A DNA stretch of 64,000 nucleotides from Vagococcus xieshaowenii (lineage in GTDB: Bacteria > Bacillota > Bacilli > Lactobacillales > Vagococcaceae): positions 1,892,001 to 1,956,000 of the forward strand of contig NZ_CP038865.1 of assembly GCF_004792515.1 (NCBI RefSeq). The letters are read 5' to 3'. Within the stretch, counting starts at the first letter, position 1. Every line of letters starts with the position of its first letter. The translations under genes and the position numbers were made by a program. A model generated the notes under the pieces. The model saw only the letters and a list, made by a program, of their open reading frames with translations, was not told the origin of the DNA and searched no databases. Positions 24,848-33,941 of this stretch are shown piece after piece.

Positions 24848-26299
24848 ATGAAAAACACTTTGAAGAAAAGCTTAGTACTCTTAGCAGCATCTACCTTATT
24901 AATCAATAGTCCAATCGCCCTAGCTGGCACATGGAATGGTGTTGATGGCGTCTCTGATACCGTCATTGCGAATATCACAAAATACGAAAACTTAGCAGCT
25001 GGGTTAGACGGTCAAATTGAAACACTTAATTGGCAAATCCAGCAAAATGAAGGGTCTTGCCAAAACGCTTTGAACATGATGGAACAAATCAAAAATGCAA
25101 AACCTGGTGATGCCTTATATGATCCAGACGGGACATATTATGCCGAATGGCAACAAGCTTATAACAACAACTACCAGCCGATGCAAGTACGTAAAAAAGA
25201 ACGAGAAAAATTACAAAACCAGAAACAAAATCACTTAAACTTAGCCGAACAAAATCGCCAAGAAGCTAATCGCCAAGCTGAAGCTATTAAAAATCAAAAT
25301 AATAATAACAACAATAATAATGGCGGTAGTGGTAATTCTGGTGGTAACAACGGCAACTCAGGTGGTAACGGTGGTGGCAACACTGTGGCACCAGTACAAC
25401 CAGTTGAACCTTCAGAGCCTGAAGTAACAGAACCTTCGGAACCCGAAGTGACTGAACCTTCTGAACCAGAAATCACTGAACCTGAAGTGACAGAGCCTGA
25501 AATCACACAACCAGAAACACCAGATGAAGACAAAGAAGAAGAAAAAGAACCTGAAATCACACAACCAGAAACACCAGATGAAGACAAAGAAGAAGAAAAA
25601 GAACCTGAAGTTGAAATCCCTAATCCTGGTGACACAGAAGAAAATCAAAACATTGTCGATGAAAACGACGACGAAATCAAAGAAGATTTAGATGATTTTG
25701 ATCACGACAAAACAGTTGAAGAACTATTAACTCAAAATGATGATGGGTCTATCTCTGTATCAGAAGATGCGATGAAAAAAGCCATCTTAGATAAAATCAA
25801 CGAATACCGTGTTGCCGCTGGTTTAGATCCAGTAGAATCATCTGAATCATTAGTTAACTACGCAACATCTAAAGGCGATGATTACGCTAATGCTGTTGAA
25901 GCAGGACGTCCAAGTTCTGGTCACTCTAACAGCCAATTGTCTCAAGGCTACTACGATGAAGCAATGGATTCTAACGATGACTTTGAATATATCCTTGATG
26001 ACTTAGCTGGTTTCAGCTTCGACTTCACTGCTAAAAACTATGACTCTATGGATGATGCCTTAGACTACCTTGATAAATTAGCAGAAATGATCGTTGGTCC
26101 AATGGGTGGTTTCTTATCTGATGACCATGCTTTAGATATCTTAAACCCATTAGCGGCTTACGCTTCAGTCGGTTTAGTATCTCGTGAAGAAACATACATT
26201 GATGCTTGGACTGGTGAAGAAAAAACTACAACAGTTTGGTACCTGGCTTATGTTTACGCTGCATCTAGCGACAAACGCGAAGAACTAGAAAACAAATAA
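24848..26299 (+). CDS. Secreted CAP-superfamily protein with Pro/Glu repeats
   Basis: Secreted protein of 483 residues. The signal peptide (MKNTLKKSLVLLAASTLLINSPIALAG) starts at ATG 24848, behind GAAAGGAAG, not at the earlier 24830. Residues about 35-150 form a helical/coiled segment, then an Asn/Gly-rich linker. A repeat region has EPSEPEVT units and a perfect tandem copy of an 18-residue ITQPETPDEDKEEEK-type unit. The C-terminal CAP/SCP domain (about 310-480, KAILDKINEYRVAAGLDPV, SSGHSNSQ and YASVGLV) lacks any membrane anchor. CAP proteins have varied extracellular roles. A strong terminator follows. Confidence 0.85.
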   Translation: MKNTLKKSLVLLAASTLLINSPIALAGTWNGVDGVSDTVIANITKYENLAAGLDGQIETLNWQIQQNEGSCQNALNMMEQIKNAKPGDALYDPDGTYYAEWQQAYNNNYQPMQVRKKEREKLQNQKQNHLNLAEQNRQEANRQAEAIKNQNNNNNNNNGGSGNSGGNNGNSGGNGGGNTVAPVQPVEPSEPEVTEPSEPEVTEPSEPEITEPEVTEPEITQPETPDEDKEEEKEPEITQPETPDEDKEEEKEPEVEIPNPGDTEENQNIVDENDDEIKEDLDDFDHDKTVEELLTQNDDGSISVSEDAMKKAILDKINEYRVAAGLDPVESSESLVNYATSKGDDYANAVEAGRPSSGHSNSQLSQGYYDEAMDSNDDFEYILDDLAGFSFDFTAKNYDSMDDALDYLDKLAEMIVGPMGGFLSDDHALDILNPLAAYASVGLVSREETYIDAWTGEEKTTTVWYLAYVYAASSDKREELENK

Positions 26300-26304
26300 T
26301 ACAA

Positions 26305-26342
26305 AAACCCTCTGAGAACAATCTCAGGGGGTTTATTTTTTT
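26305..26342 (+). terminator. Terminator after CAP protein gene
   Basis: AAACCCTCTGAGA, loop ACAA, TCTCAGGGGGTTT and then ATTTTTTTT form a strong rho-independent terminator just after the stop codon at 26299. Confidence 0.93.
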
Positions 26343-26502
26343 TGTACCATATTATCAACTTATTTTAAAGCATCCAAACACGTACTAAAAACCATCATAG
26401 CCAATCAGTTTAAGCCGCCCACTAATTCATTAAAACGTTTAGACCTCAACGCTTCAGATAAACTATCAACTGTATAATCTTTGTAACACAAGATTGTGCT
26501 TC

Positions 26503-27069
26503 TTAATTTTCAACACTATTATTTCCCAAATAATCCTTTGCTATCATTTCTAAATCTTTATAATCAAGGCATCTAGTAGATACTCTATCTTCAGGAAATT
26601 GGTATTTCCGCTCATATAATTTTATTGCCATTTCTTCAATTCCTAATTCTCTAATTTTTTCTATTTGCTTATTTAATAAATCTATATATTTAGATTTTCC
26701 AATCTCACTATCAAAATCTCTATACGTATCCATTTTAGAATTATCTATCTTTTGAATTAGTTCTTTAGGAACTGGAAACATATAATTTAAATTAACAACA
26801 GCATATAAGTCTCCTATACCACCAGTTTTTTCGTTGTTTGGTTTAAAAACTTTTATAAAATCCGCACTATTACGCAACCTTAAATGTCTTTGTTGTGGAT
26901 GAGATACTTGGGTAACATATACTAAGTCATTCATTTCAAATAATGGAGAAAAAAATGGTTTTAGTAGTTTTCTCCCTCTCGCATCATAATATTCAGAATT
27001 TGGAATTCTTGGTTCTTTTACTCTCAAGAAATCTAAATAGTTTTTATCAACTTTTATCCATTCCAACAT
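26503..27069 (-). CDS. Type III toxin, ToxN/AbiQ-like endoribonuclease
   Basis: Protein of 188 residues that fits the ToxN/AbiQ family of type III toxins: the N-terminal strand WIKVDKNYLDFLR, then RIPNSEY, a beta-rich core with DLVYVTQVSHPQ, the family motif NLNYMFPVPKELIQKID (about 95-111), and a helix YIDLLNKQIEKIRE. These toxins cut RNA and often abort phage infection; they are held inactive by repeat RNAs encoded just upstream. Here three 33-nt repeats and a terminator lie right before it. The ATG at 27069 sits 8 bases after GGGAG; an ATG at 27075 is only 2 bases away. Confidence 0.85.
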   Translation of the reverse strand: MLEWIKVDKNYLDFLRVKEPRIPNSEYYDARGRKLLKPFFSPLFEMNDLVYVTQVSHPQQRHLRLRNSADFIKVFKPNNEKTGGIGDLYAVVNLNYMFPVPKELIQKIDNSKMDTYRDFDSEIGKSKYIDLLNKQIEKIRELGIEEMAIKLYERKYQFPEDRVSTRCLDYKDLEMIAKDYLGNNSVEN

Positions 27070-27090
27070 ACTCATATCTCCCTATAAAAA

Positions 27091-27113
27091 TAGACCTACA
27101 AAACGTAGGTCTA
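27091..27113 (-). terminator. Attenuating terminator between antitoxin RNA and toxin
   Basis: TAGACCTAC and GTAGGTCTA form a 9-bp stem with a 5-base loop, followed on the minus strand by TTTTTATAGG. Type III loci use such a leaky terminator to make far more antitoxin RNA than toxin mRNA. Confidence 0.88.
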
Positions 27114-27116
27114 ACT

Positions 27117-27220
27117 ATTAAAACAGTTTTGGTAGGCTCTGTAACCTCTATTAAAACAGTTTTGGTAGGCTCTGTAACCTCTATTAAAACAGTTTTGGTA
27201 GGCTCTGTAACCTCTATTAA
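27117..27220 (-). ncRNA. Type III antitoxin RNA repeats (3 x 33 nt plus part)
   Basis: Three identical 33-bp units (27117-27149, 27150-27182, 27183-27215) and five bases of a fourth. On the minus strand each unit contains AGGTTACAGAGCCTACCAAA followed by an A/T-rich end. In ToxIN and AbiQ systems each repeat folds into a pseudoknot that binds one toxin subunit, and the toxin itself cuts the repeats apart. A -10-like TATTATATA lies just upstream at about 27223-27234. Confidence 0.88.
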
Positions 27221-27332
27221 CTACCTATATAATATCATAAAGTTTTATTGACTACAAGTAGTCAGACCTAAGAAATCCCCTCCCTACTACAGTATTTTCA
27301 TTACTTAGATATTCTAAAAGTAACACTATATA

Positions 27333-27611
27333 TTATTGAAATGAATTAAAATTATCTAGACTATCAACAGTTGTATCCCGTTTAGGTTTGCGTGGAAACA
27401 TAATATTAAGTAACATCCCGACCAACAACAATAAGCCAGGGATTGTCAACATGTACCACACAACATCTTGTACAATAACCGCGGTACGATACATCTGTTC
27501 TAACATAATGGGTATATCATGTTTGATTTCCCATAACATTTTGACAGCGTATAACAATAATACCGTCCACGCACTGCTCAACATAATGGCGAATGTGTGG
27601 GAAATATACAA
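27333..27611 (-). CDS. Small membrane protein, uncertain
   Basis: Possible protein of up to 92 residues with two hydrophobic stretches (AWTVLLLYAVKMLW and WYMLTIPGLLLLVGMLLNIMF) and a basic tail (RKPKRDTT). The first codon would be TTG 27611, with an ATG at 27584; neither has a convincing ribosome binding site. Kept because of the regular two-helix membrane pattern. It lies just upstream of the type III antitoxin promoter. Confidence 0.4.
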   Translation of the reverse strand: MYISHTFAIMLSSAWTVLLLYAVKMLWEIKHDIPIMLEQMYRTAVIVQDVVWYMLTIPGLLLLVGMLLNIMFPRKPKRDTTVDSLDNFNSFQ

Positions 27612-27639
27612 CCCTGCTAGCTTAAACGAAAGCTAACAT

Positions 27640-29233
27640 ACCTGTGGATCTCTCAAAATTTTTTTCGTATAAATTATTGGGTATCATCCTATTCTGTTAA
27701 CACACGGTTCGACAGGGTAACAACAGCGTTCGTATTTCTTTCTTAAAATATGACATAGTTATAATTTGTTGTAACAAAATTGATAAAAATCATACTTACG
27801 ACACACATGGTCCGATATTGTGGTAACAATGACTTACAGACTGGAAAACATCTCTATTTCTTTATTGGTACATTCTTGTACGAGAACCTAAGAATATCAA
27901 AAACACCATGGTGCCAATGTTTGTCACCATTTTATCAGGAAGAATATACGTGGGCCCTTAAAATGTCGGCTGTTTGTTAGGTTACGCTGGCATCTCCGGC
28001 TCCATTTTACCCCATATATTCTTCCTATTTCTATGTTCAAAAAAGGTATAGGTCCCAATTCCCTCGGCTAATTGTTAAGTAACGTGGACATCTCCGACTC
28101 GGTCTTTCCCAGCCCATTTTTGTACACACAATATTGCTTGATAGTCCTGCGGACAGCTTTGCTGACATGCCCTGGAACCATCTTCTGTTACCAGAATATT
28201 AGGCATGTATCGGGAAACATTTTGCTGAACGCTGTCGCTTCTTTTTTGATTGAGCTTCGCTAACTTCCTCGTGTCTTTTTTCGTGATTACTTTTGATGTC
28301 TCCAGGGGACAAGCCCCTGACAATAGATCTTGACCAAAGACATCAAACCACCCCCATTTTGGACCTCTGAGAGCCATTTTCGGGACATAAATGTCCATAT
28401 GTACATTGTCTGACAAAATACCTCTAAAAATGGGGGTAAATGTCCATACCCCTAGTTGATAAATCAACGTTTCTGAAGGGGTATGGACATTGTGTACACG
28501 AATCAGCACCAACTTCGGCAACGATGTCTGCCTCAAAACGTTGGTACCAGTGGTGTGCCACCATGTTATGTCCACTGGGTGATAAAATTGGTGGTCACGA
28601 GGAAAGAGCATAAGGGGTGTGTATGACAAAATTCATCTGCGATAAATTTTCCCAGTCGGCATAGCCGACCACACCCTTTACTTCGTCTCTAAAAAAGCTT
28701 CGCTTTTTTGCTCCTCAGCTCCGCTTCACGGAACTGCTCATGACAACTTAATTTTCAACTTGCGTTAAAAATTAAGTCTTATTGTTTAGCAGACAATGCC
28801 TGCTTTTTAAGTACAATAACAAATTAAATTGACACAAGTTATAATAATTAGCTCCCCGTCAAACATATTTATCAAACAACCATACACTATTCTTATATTT
28901 TTATATAAAATAATAATATTAACAGGATATAAAAGCACCACCAATGGCGCCGATAAATAATTTGAAAACATTAACAAATTCTCTCCTATTTCAAGAAAGA
29001 AGGCCTACTGTACATCGCATCATAATTTGATAATTACTGTTCAGTATTGTTTTCCACCTATATAATTCCTAACTTTTTAAGTGTAAAAAGTTGCAGGATG
29101 TAACTACTAACCTATTGAATGATCTTTAACATCAATGCTTTCTTTCGTTTAACTATAGACCATTTATTAAAAAAGAATATATAATTGTTTTATCTATTCA
29201 TATATATATATTACATAAAAAAGGAGCTTCATA
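27640..29233. other. Gene-poor island segment with duplicated and palindromic sequence
   Basis: About 1.6 kb with no gene I can support, visibly richer in G and C than its neighbours over 27.9-28.75 kb. A diverged direct duplication is seen at about 27977-28012 and 28072-28120 (TGTTARGTWACG... then CATCTCCG). A 13-bp inverted repeat TGTCCATACCCCT...AGGGGTATGGACA lies at 28439-28491 and encloses GTTGATAAATCAAC. Small repeats of the type AAGCTTCGCTTTTT and CAGCTCCGCTTCACGG follow at 28694-28735. An origin of transfer or replication for the island is one guess. The segment 28750-29233 is A/T-rich and holds the promoter region of the next gene. Confidence 0.45.
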
Positions 29234-30427
29234 ATGAATTTTCAAAAATTACTTTATAAAGATATGGGAACAAAAGTAAACGACTTTAGGAAAAAAAATA
29301 ATAAAACACAAGATAATTTAATAGAAGATATCTCTCAAAAATACCATTACTCATTTGATAGGCAACGCATCTCAGCTATTGAAAACGGAAAAACTGACCC
29401 TCGAAAAAATCCATACCTTATGTCATCATTACAACTAGATATCTTCTCTAACATGTTGAACATTGATAAAACTACCTTTATTTTTGGTGATAAACAAGAT
29501 AGAGAAAAACTAATTAAATTGATTTTATTATCAATTATTATGAATGGCGACAAGGACAGATTCGATAAGGATATTCAGTTACCATTTTTAAAAAGTGTAA
29601 AAAATCCTTTTGAATATGAGCAAACAGGTCACGATTATTTAATTTATCAATTCACAGATGCTAATAGTCACTCTGTTTTCAAAGATGAAAATAAATTATT
29701 AATAAATTCAGAAGAATTCAATAATTTTATTAATTCATCCTTTCCTTTTTTTGCTAACAAAGAAAATATTGATAAATATAACATTTTGTACACTGGCTAT
29801 TCTAAAGATTTACTAGAACCTTCCACGTTACTTATTAAGCTGTTATTCGGAAACCTTAAATTTGCGAAAAGCTTTATTGAACATTTTACTAATATAAATA
29901 TCGCTTATGGAACCTTTAAGGAAGAAGCACTGAACTTACTGCAAAACAAAGGGGTTTATGGTAGTCTAGCAATTGACTGGACATTAACTTACTTCCCACA
30001 ATTCATCACAGCATTTGAAGAATTGTGGGACAATAAAAAAGACGTATTAATGAAGTTTTTCGATGAGCAAATATTCCGTCTAAGCAACGATGCACACGCT
30101 TTAAAAAAATTAAATGATAAACATTTTAATTATGTGATACAATCTGAAGCATTCATTTACTTACTTCAAGAATTATTAACAGTGGATGAATACACCCATG
30201 ACACTGCAATTGGTCACAATCACGTTAGGAGCAGAATACAAGCGGCATTAAACATGAATCCTGAATTGAATGCAAAACGAGATATCACAAGTAACTACTA
30301 TGATGTAAATCAACTAGGTTACGATATTGATATACTTACACAATGTTATAGCAAACTTTCAGAAGATAATGATGTTAAGGATATACACTTATTTGCGAAA
30401 AGATATGTAGATATAAAAACGGTGTAA
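29234..30427 (+). CDS. XRE-family regulator with long C-terminal domain
   Basis: Protein of 397 residues. The N-terminal HTH domain (about 10-70) contains VNDFRKKNNKTQDNLIEDIS and RQRISAIENGKTDP. The long helical C-terminus has no motif I recognise; its length might suggest a sensor or peptide-binding type of regulator, but no TPR pattern is obvious. AAGGAGC precedes the ATG. It lies upstream of the excisionase and integrase genes and may control island excision. Confidence 0.75.
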   Translation: MNFQKLLYKDMGTKVNDFRKKNNKTQDNLIEDISQKYHYSFDRQRISAIENGKTDPRKNPYLMSSLQLDIFSNMLNIDKTTFIFGDKQDREKLIKLILLSIIMNGDKDRFDKDIQLPFLKSVKNPFEYEQTGHDYLIYQFTDANSHSVFKDENKLLINSEEFNNFINSSFPFFANKENIDKYNILYTGYSKDLLEPSTLLIKLLFGNLKFAKSFIEHFTNINIAYGTFKEEALNLLQNKGVYGSLAIDWTLTYFPQFITAFEELWDNKKDVLMKFFDEQIFRLSNDAHALKKLNDKHFNYVIQSEAFIYLLQELLTVDEYTHDTAIGHNHVRSRIQAALNMNPELNAKRDITSNYYDVNQLGYDIDILTQCYSKLSEDNDVKDIHLFAKRYVDIKTV

Positions 30428-30442
30428 ATATAACAATCAAAT

Positions 30443-30485
30443 AAAAGGTACGCAATCGTCTTTTTAGATAATTGTGTACCTTTTT
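30443..30485 (+). terminator. Terminator after XRE regulator
   Basis: AAAGGTACGCAAT and ATTGTGTACCTTT form a 13-bp stem with one G-U type pair and a long loop, followed by a T-run. Confidence 0.85.
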
Positions 30486-30592
30486 ATGTAGTAGATTTTT
30501 ACAGATTAGCCACACATTTTCACGCATGTATAAATCCGCTTGAACAAAATATACTAATAATATCAAATAATCAAAAGAAAGGATGAATTTAG

Positions 30593-30775
30593 ATGAACGA
30601 ATACCCACTTTTACTCACACGTCAACAAGCTTCAAAATTCTTGGGAATTGACCCTAAGTCATTCGATCAATATATTCGACGTCACCCTGATTTCCCTTGT
30701 TTTATGGTAGGAAAACAGGAACGATACCTTAAATCAAAATTAATCGAATTTATTGAAAACAACTGTGTAAAATAA
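30593..30775 (+). CDS. Excisionase-like small HTH protein
   Basis: Protein of 60 residues made of one winged-helix/MerR-like HTH: LLTRQQASKFLGIDPKSFDQYIRRHPDFPCFMVGKQERYLKSKLIEFIE. This is the form of Xis proteins and HTH_17 modules that sit next to tyrosine integrases in Gram-positive islands. GAAAGGATG precedes the ATG. It is 98 bp upstream of the integrase with a terminator-like structure between them, so the two are not simply one message. It probably directs excision or regulates the integrase gene. Confidence 0.82.
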   Translation: MNEYPLLLTRQQASKFLGIDPKSFDQYIRRHPDFPCFMVGKQERYLKSKLIEFIENNCVK

Positions 30776-30780
30776 CACTT

Positions 30781-30852
30781 AAAAAGATTGATAAGAATGA
30801 TAGCTCTCATACGTTATATGAGTCATCTATCTGCTTTATCAATCTTTTTTTA
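30781..30852 (+). terminator. Hairpin terminator between xis-like and integrase genes
   Basis: AAAAAGATTGATAA pairs with TTTATCAATCTTTTTTT across a nested inner hairpin (TAGCTCTCATA...TATGAGTCATCTA). The right arm is T-rich, so this can end the Xis message and limit integrase transcription. Confidence 0.75.
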
Positions 30853-30873
30853 TTGAAGGAAGGATGAAAAGAA

Positions 30874-31920
30874 ATGGCAACTATTATAAAAAGAGGTAAC
30901 GCTTATCGCGCAACCGTTTCGCTTTATAAGAAAGGGGAATATAAAAGAGAGACAAAATCATTTAAAAATAAAAAAGATGCTGAACTGTGGGCACTTGAAA
31001 TGGAGCTCGAAAAAGGACGGGGAAAAAACTTAGCAGAACGCTCAACATTATTTCCAGATTTCTACCGAAACTGGGTCAATACGATTAAGAAAAATGATGT
31101 TAGAGAAGCAACCTATATCAACTATATGCGTACAATCACAGTAGTTGAATCCCTATTTCAAGGTATTCAGTTAAAACACTTAGATGATATCGTTATGCAA
31201 AAAAAAATTGATCGTTATGCTGAAACACATTCAAAAAAAACGACAAAAGAATTAGTACTCAAAATACGTGGCTCATTAAAGTATGCCTATGCTAGAGGTT
31301 TAATTACCAATGATTTTGGTCATCTATTAAAAGCTCGTGGACAAGAACAACCAAAAAGGAATGTTGCTTTATCTATTACAGAATTTAAAAAGCTTAGACA
31401 ATATTGTTTAAATCATCAAGAGGCGGAATTTAATGTGTTAGTTTTACTTGCATTAGAAACAGGTGCACGCCGCGGGGAACTGTTAGGGATTACTAAAGAA
31501 GATATTTATGAGTATGGTATCAAAATAAGACACTCAATTAGCCCAACCAATAACGATACACAATTAAAGACGAAACATTCTAAACGTGATATTTCAATCA
31601 ATCAAGATGTCTATCATGCTCTTATAAAGCTGGCTGATAATAAATCTGATTATATTTTTGATTGGAATGGTTTCAGACAAGCTTCACAGCTACAACAATT
31701 ATTAAGGAAATTGAATATTAAAAAGACGACTTTTCACGGACTGCGTGACACACACGCATCGTTCTTATTCTCAAAAGATATTAGCATAGATTATATTTCA
31801 AGACGGTTAGGTCACAACTCTATTTTGACAACACAAAACTACTATCTAGAATTAATGCCAGAAAAAAAGCACCAGCAAGATGCTGATGCTTTAGAGCTCT
31901 TAAACGATTTATCTTTATGA
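30874..31920 (+). CDS. int: Tyrosine site-specific integrase
   Basis: Integrase of 348 residues of the Tn916/phage type. It has an N-terminal AP2-like arm-binding domain (about 1-50, KRGNAYRATVSLYKKGEYKRETKSFKNKKDAELWA), a SAM-like core-binding domain (about 55-150), and a catalytic domain. The catalytic domain carries Arg in ALETGARRGELLGI, the HGLRDTHASFLF block, LGHNS and the nucleophile Tyr in TTQNYYLEL. GAAGGAAGG precedes the ATG. It ends 56 bp from the 3' end of rpsI, so the element is integrated there. All key residues are present, so it looks functional. Confidence 0.95.
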   Translation: MATIIKRGNAYRATVSLYKKGEYKRETKSFKNKKDAELWALEMELEKGRGKNLAERSTLFPDFYRNWVNTIKKNDVREATYINYMRTITVVESLFQGIQLKHLDDIVMQKKIDRYAETHSKKTTKELVLKIRGSLKYAYARGLITNDFGHLLKARGQEQPKRNVALSITEFKKLRQYCLNHQEAEFNVLVLLALETGARRGELLGITKEDIYEYGIKIRHSISPTNNDTQLKTKHSKRDISINQDVYHALIKLADNKSDYIFDWNGFRQASQLQQLLRKLNIKKTTFHGLRDTHASFLFSKDISIDYISRRLGHNSILTTQNYYLELMPEKKHQQDADALELLNDLSL

Positions 31921-31990
31921 TTAACACCAACTGACACCAAAAAGTGCCAGTAAACGTTGATACAATAAGGAATTGATTAACGTTTTGAGA
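31921..31990. other. Probable att junction of the island at the rpsI 3' end
   Basis: The integrase gene faces the rpsI stop codon (TTAACGTTTTGAGAACTGTG on the plus strand). Ribosomal protein genes, including rpsI, are known integration targets for streptococcal and enterococcal elements. The exact core cannot be set because I found no second copy of this 3' end within the window. Confidence 0.55.
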
Positions 31991-32369
31991 ACTGTGAAGA
32001 TTTACGTGCTTTCTTAAGACCTGGTTTTTTACGTTCAACCATACGAGAGTCACGTGTTAATAATCCAGCACGTTTTAATGGTGTACGGAAGTCTGGGTCA
32101 ACTTGTAGTAACGCACGAGCGATACCGTGACGAGTTGCGCCAGCTTGTCCAGCATATCCACCACCGTTAACGTTAACTAAAACGTCATAAGCACCTTTAG
32201 TGTCAGTAACCGCAAATGGTTGGTTAACTACTTCACGTAGGTCAGCATGTGGAATATATTCTTCGATGTCTTTATTGTTCATAATGATTTTACCTGTACC
32301 GGGTACTAAACGTACGCGAGCTACAGATCTTTTACGACGGCCAGTGCCGCTGTATTGTACTTTAGCCAA
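31977..32369 (-). CDS. rpsI: 30S ribosomal protein S9
   Basis: Protein of 130 residues, full length, with the family start [23 protein letters not shown] and the conserved C-terminal tail [14 protein letters not shown], whose last Lys-Arg reaches the P-site tRNA. It lies 13 bp after rplM, the usual pair. Its 3' end is the apparent integration site of the adjoining island; the reading frame and the normal KR end are kept. Confidence 0.98.
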   Translation of the reverse strand: MAKVQYSGTGRRKRSVARVRLVPGTGKIIMNNKDIEEYIPHADLREVVNQPFAVTDTKGAYDVLVNVNGGGYAGQAGATRHGIARALLQVDPDFRTPLKRAGLLTRDSRMVERKKPGLKKARKSSQFSKR

Positions 32370-32382
32370 TGAAATTCCCTCC

Positions 32383-32826
32383 TTAAATTAGGTTTGTGAT
32401 ATCTAAAACTTCAGGTTGTTGTGCAGCGTGATTATGCTCAGCGCCACCGTAAACGAATAATTTAGAACCTTGTTGACGTCCTAAAGTATTTTTAGGTAAC
32501 ATACCTTTAACTGATAATTCGATTAAACGACGAGAGTTCTTGTCGCGTAATTCACCAGCAGAGATAGATTTTAAACCACCTGGGAATCCAGAATGACGGT
32601 GATAAATTTTATCACTTGCTTTTTTACCTGTTAATTTTACTTGATCAGCGTTAATTACGATTACATAGTCACCAGTATCCACATGAGGTGTGAATGTTGG
32701 TTTATTTTTTCCACGTAAGATAGATGCAACTACTGCAGATAATCGACCCATAGGGATATCTGTTGCGTCTACTACGTACCATTTACGTTCTATTTCGCCA
32801 GCTTTGGCCATATATGTTGTACGCAC
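32383..32826 (-). CDS. rplM: 50S ribosomal protein L13
   Basis: Protein of 147 residues starting at GTG 32826 ([21 protein letters not shown]), which is the family start and follows GGAGG at a normal distance. An in-frame ATG at 32847 would add seven unusual residues. The conserved HRHSGFPGG and [14 protein letters not shown] motifs are present. It is first of the rplM-rpsI pair, and the 230-bp spacer upstream toward truA holds no gene. Confidence 0.97.
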   Translation of the reverse strand: MRTTYMAKAGEIERKWYVVDATDIPMGRLSAVVASILRGKNKPTFTPHVDTGDYVIVINADQVKLTGKKASDKIYHRHSGFPGGLKSISAGELRDKNSRRLIELSVKGMLPKNTLGRQQGSKLFVYGGAEHNHAAQQPEVLDITNLI

Positions 32827-33082
32827 TTTGTTTTCCTCCAATTTCAATCTACTAAATGTTTGACTTTCATAACAAGTTTCCGGGGCTTATCATGGGGCAA
32901 ACAATACCATCTATCATATTAACTGTTTATCACAATAATGTCAAACATTTGTTTACATTTTTTGCAAATTTATTTTCATCCTTCTATACGCTGAAACGAT
33001 TGATATTACACGCTTCAACCAACGTTTCTCTTCAAGCCATTCAAAAACAACTTATCCGGGTGTACACGTATGATTCATCCCA

Positions 33083-33874
33083 TTAATTGGACGACTCTTC
33101 CTGATAAGCTTTCTTCGGTTTCCCATCATATCTTACTTCCATCAAATATAACCCTTCAGGATGTGCTGTTGGTCCAATGTAATCTTTACTTTGTTGATCA
33201 ATTGCTAATTTAAATGCGTCCTCAGGTAATTTATTTTGCCCAATCTTCATTAAAGTGCCTACTAAAATGCGCACCATTTTATACAGGAACCCTGTCCCTC
33301 GGAAAATAAATAACAGCTCTTGCGTTTCTTTATTTTCTTCAACTCGTGCTTCAAAAATTGTGCGGACACGGTCTTCAACTGAGCTCCCTGTTGCGCAAAA
33401 CGGTGTGAAGTCGTGTGTGCCAATCAGATCCTCCATAGCGCGTTGCATACGTTCAACATCCAAATCTCCAGTATACGGATAAAAAGCGGCGTAGTGACGT
33501 TTAAACGGCACTCTAGGGCGTCCTATATCCAAACGATAGTGATATGTTTTTTCTGTCGCTAAATAACGAGAGTGAAACGTGTCCGCCACCTGTTCAACCG
33601 AACGCACAGCAATATCTTCCGGTGACTGGGTATCAAACGCATGGCGAAACTTCTCCGCGTCTCGTTCTTGTGGTAAATCAAAATGAATCACTTGTCCCCA
33701 CGCATGGACACCCGCATCCGTACGACCTGATGCATGCACATAAACAGGCTTACCTCCATTTAATTTTTTTAACGTATCTTCTAACACTAATTGGACCGTT
33801 AAACTCTCTCCTTGCGTTTGAAAGCCACTGTAACGTGTCCCATCATAGGCAATAACTGCTTTGTATCTCACCAT
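33083..33874 (-). CDS. truA: tRNA pseudouridine synthase A
   Basis: Enzyme of 263 residues that converts uridines 38-40 of tRNA anticodon arms to pseudouridine. The catalytic Asp lies in SGRTDAGVHAWGQV (about 51-64). Other family motifs are YDGTRYSGFQTQ at the start and GTGFLYKMVRILVGTL near 210. It follows ecfT, the usual Firmicute order, but a terminator separates them. Confidence 0.97.
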   Translation of the reverse strand: MVRYKAVIAYDGTRYSGFQTQGESLTVQLVLEDTLKKLNGGKPVYVHASGRTDAGVHAWGQVIHFDLPQERDAEKFRHAFDTQSPEDIAVRSVEQVADTFHSRYLATEKTYHYRLDIGRPRVPFKRHYAAFYPYTGDLDVERMQRAMEDLIGTHDFTPFCATGSSVEDRVRTIFEARVEENKETQELLFIFRGTGFLYKMVRILVGTLMKIGQNKLPEDAFKLAIDQQSKDYIGPTAHPEGLYLMEVRYDGKPKKAYQEESSN

Positions 33875-33894
33875 AATTTATACTTCCTCCTATT

Positions 33895-33928
33895 AAAAAA
33901 AGGCTGTGGCAACCATTGCCGCAGCCTC
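33895..33928 (-). terminator. Terminator after ecfT
   Basis: On the minus strand GGCTGCGGCAA, loop TGG, TTGCCACAGCC and seven T form a good terminator with one mismatch. It separates the ECF genes from truA. Confidence 0.88.
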
Positions 33929-33941
33929 ACATATGTTTATC

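Noticed and set aside
25294-25648. Minus-strand open frames within the CAP protein gene
   Set aside because: They are shadows of the Pro/Glu/Asn repeat coding region.
27117-27220. Three 33-bp repeats as a CRISPR array
   Set aside because: The units are directly contiguous without spacers and stand in front of a ToxN-like gene, so they are type III antitoxin repeats.
27388-27636. Plus-strand open frame opposite the small membrane protein
   Set aside because: No ribosome binding site. The complementary frame has a more plausible two-helix pattern.
28075-28629. Open frame of 184 codons on the minus strand
   Set aside because: It starts at a TTG without a ribosome binding site, has no recognisable motif and spans the duplicated and palindromic sequence. 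I treat it as chance in a GC-shifted non-coding region.
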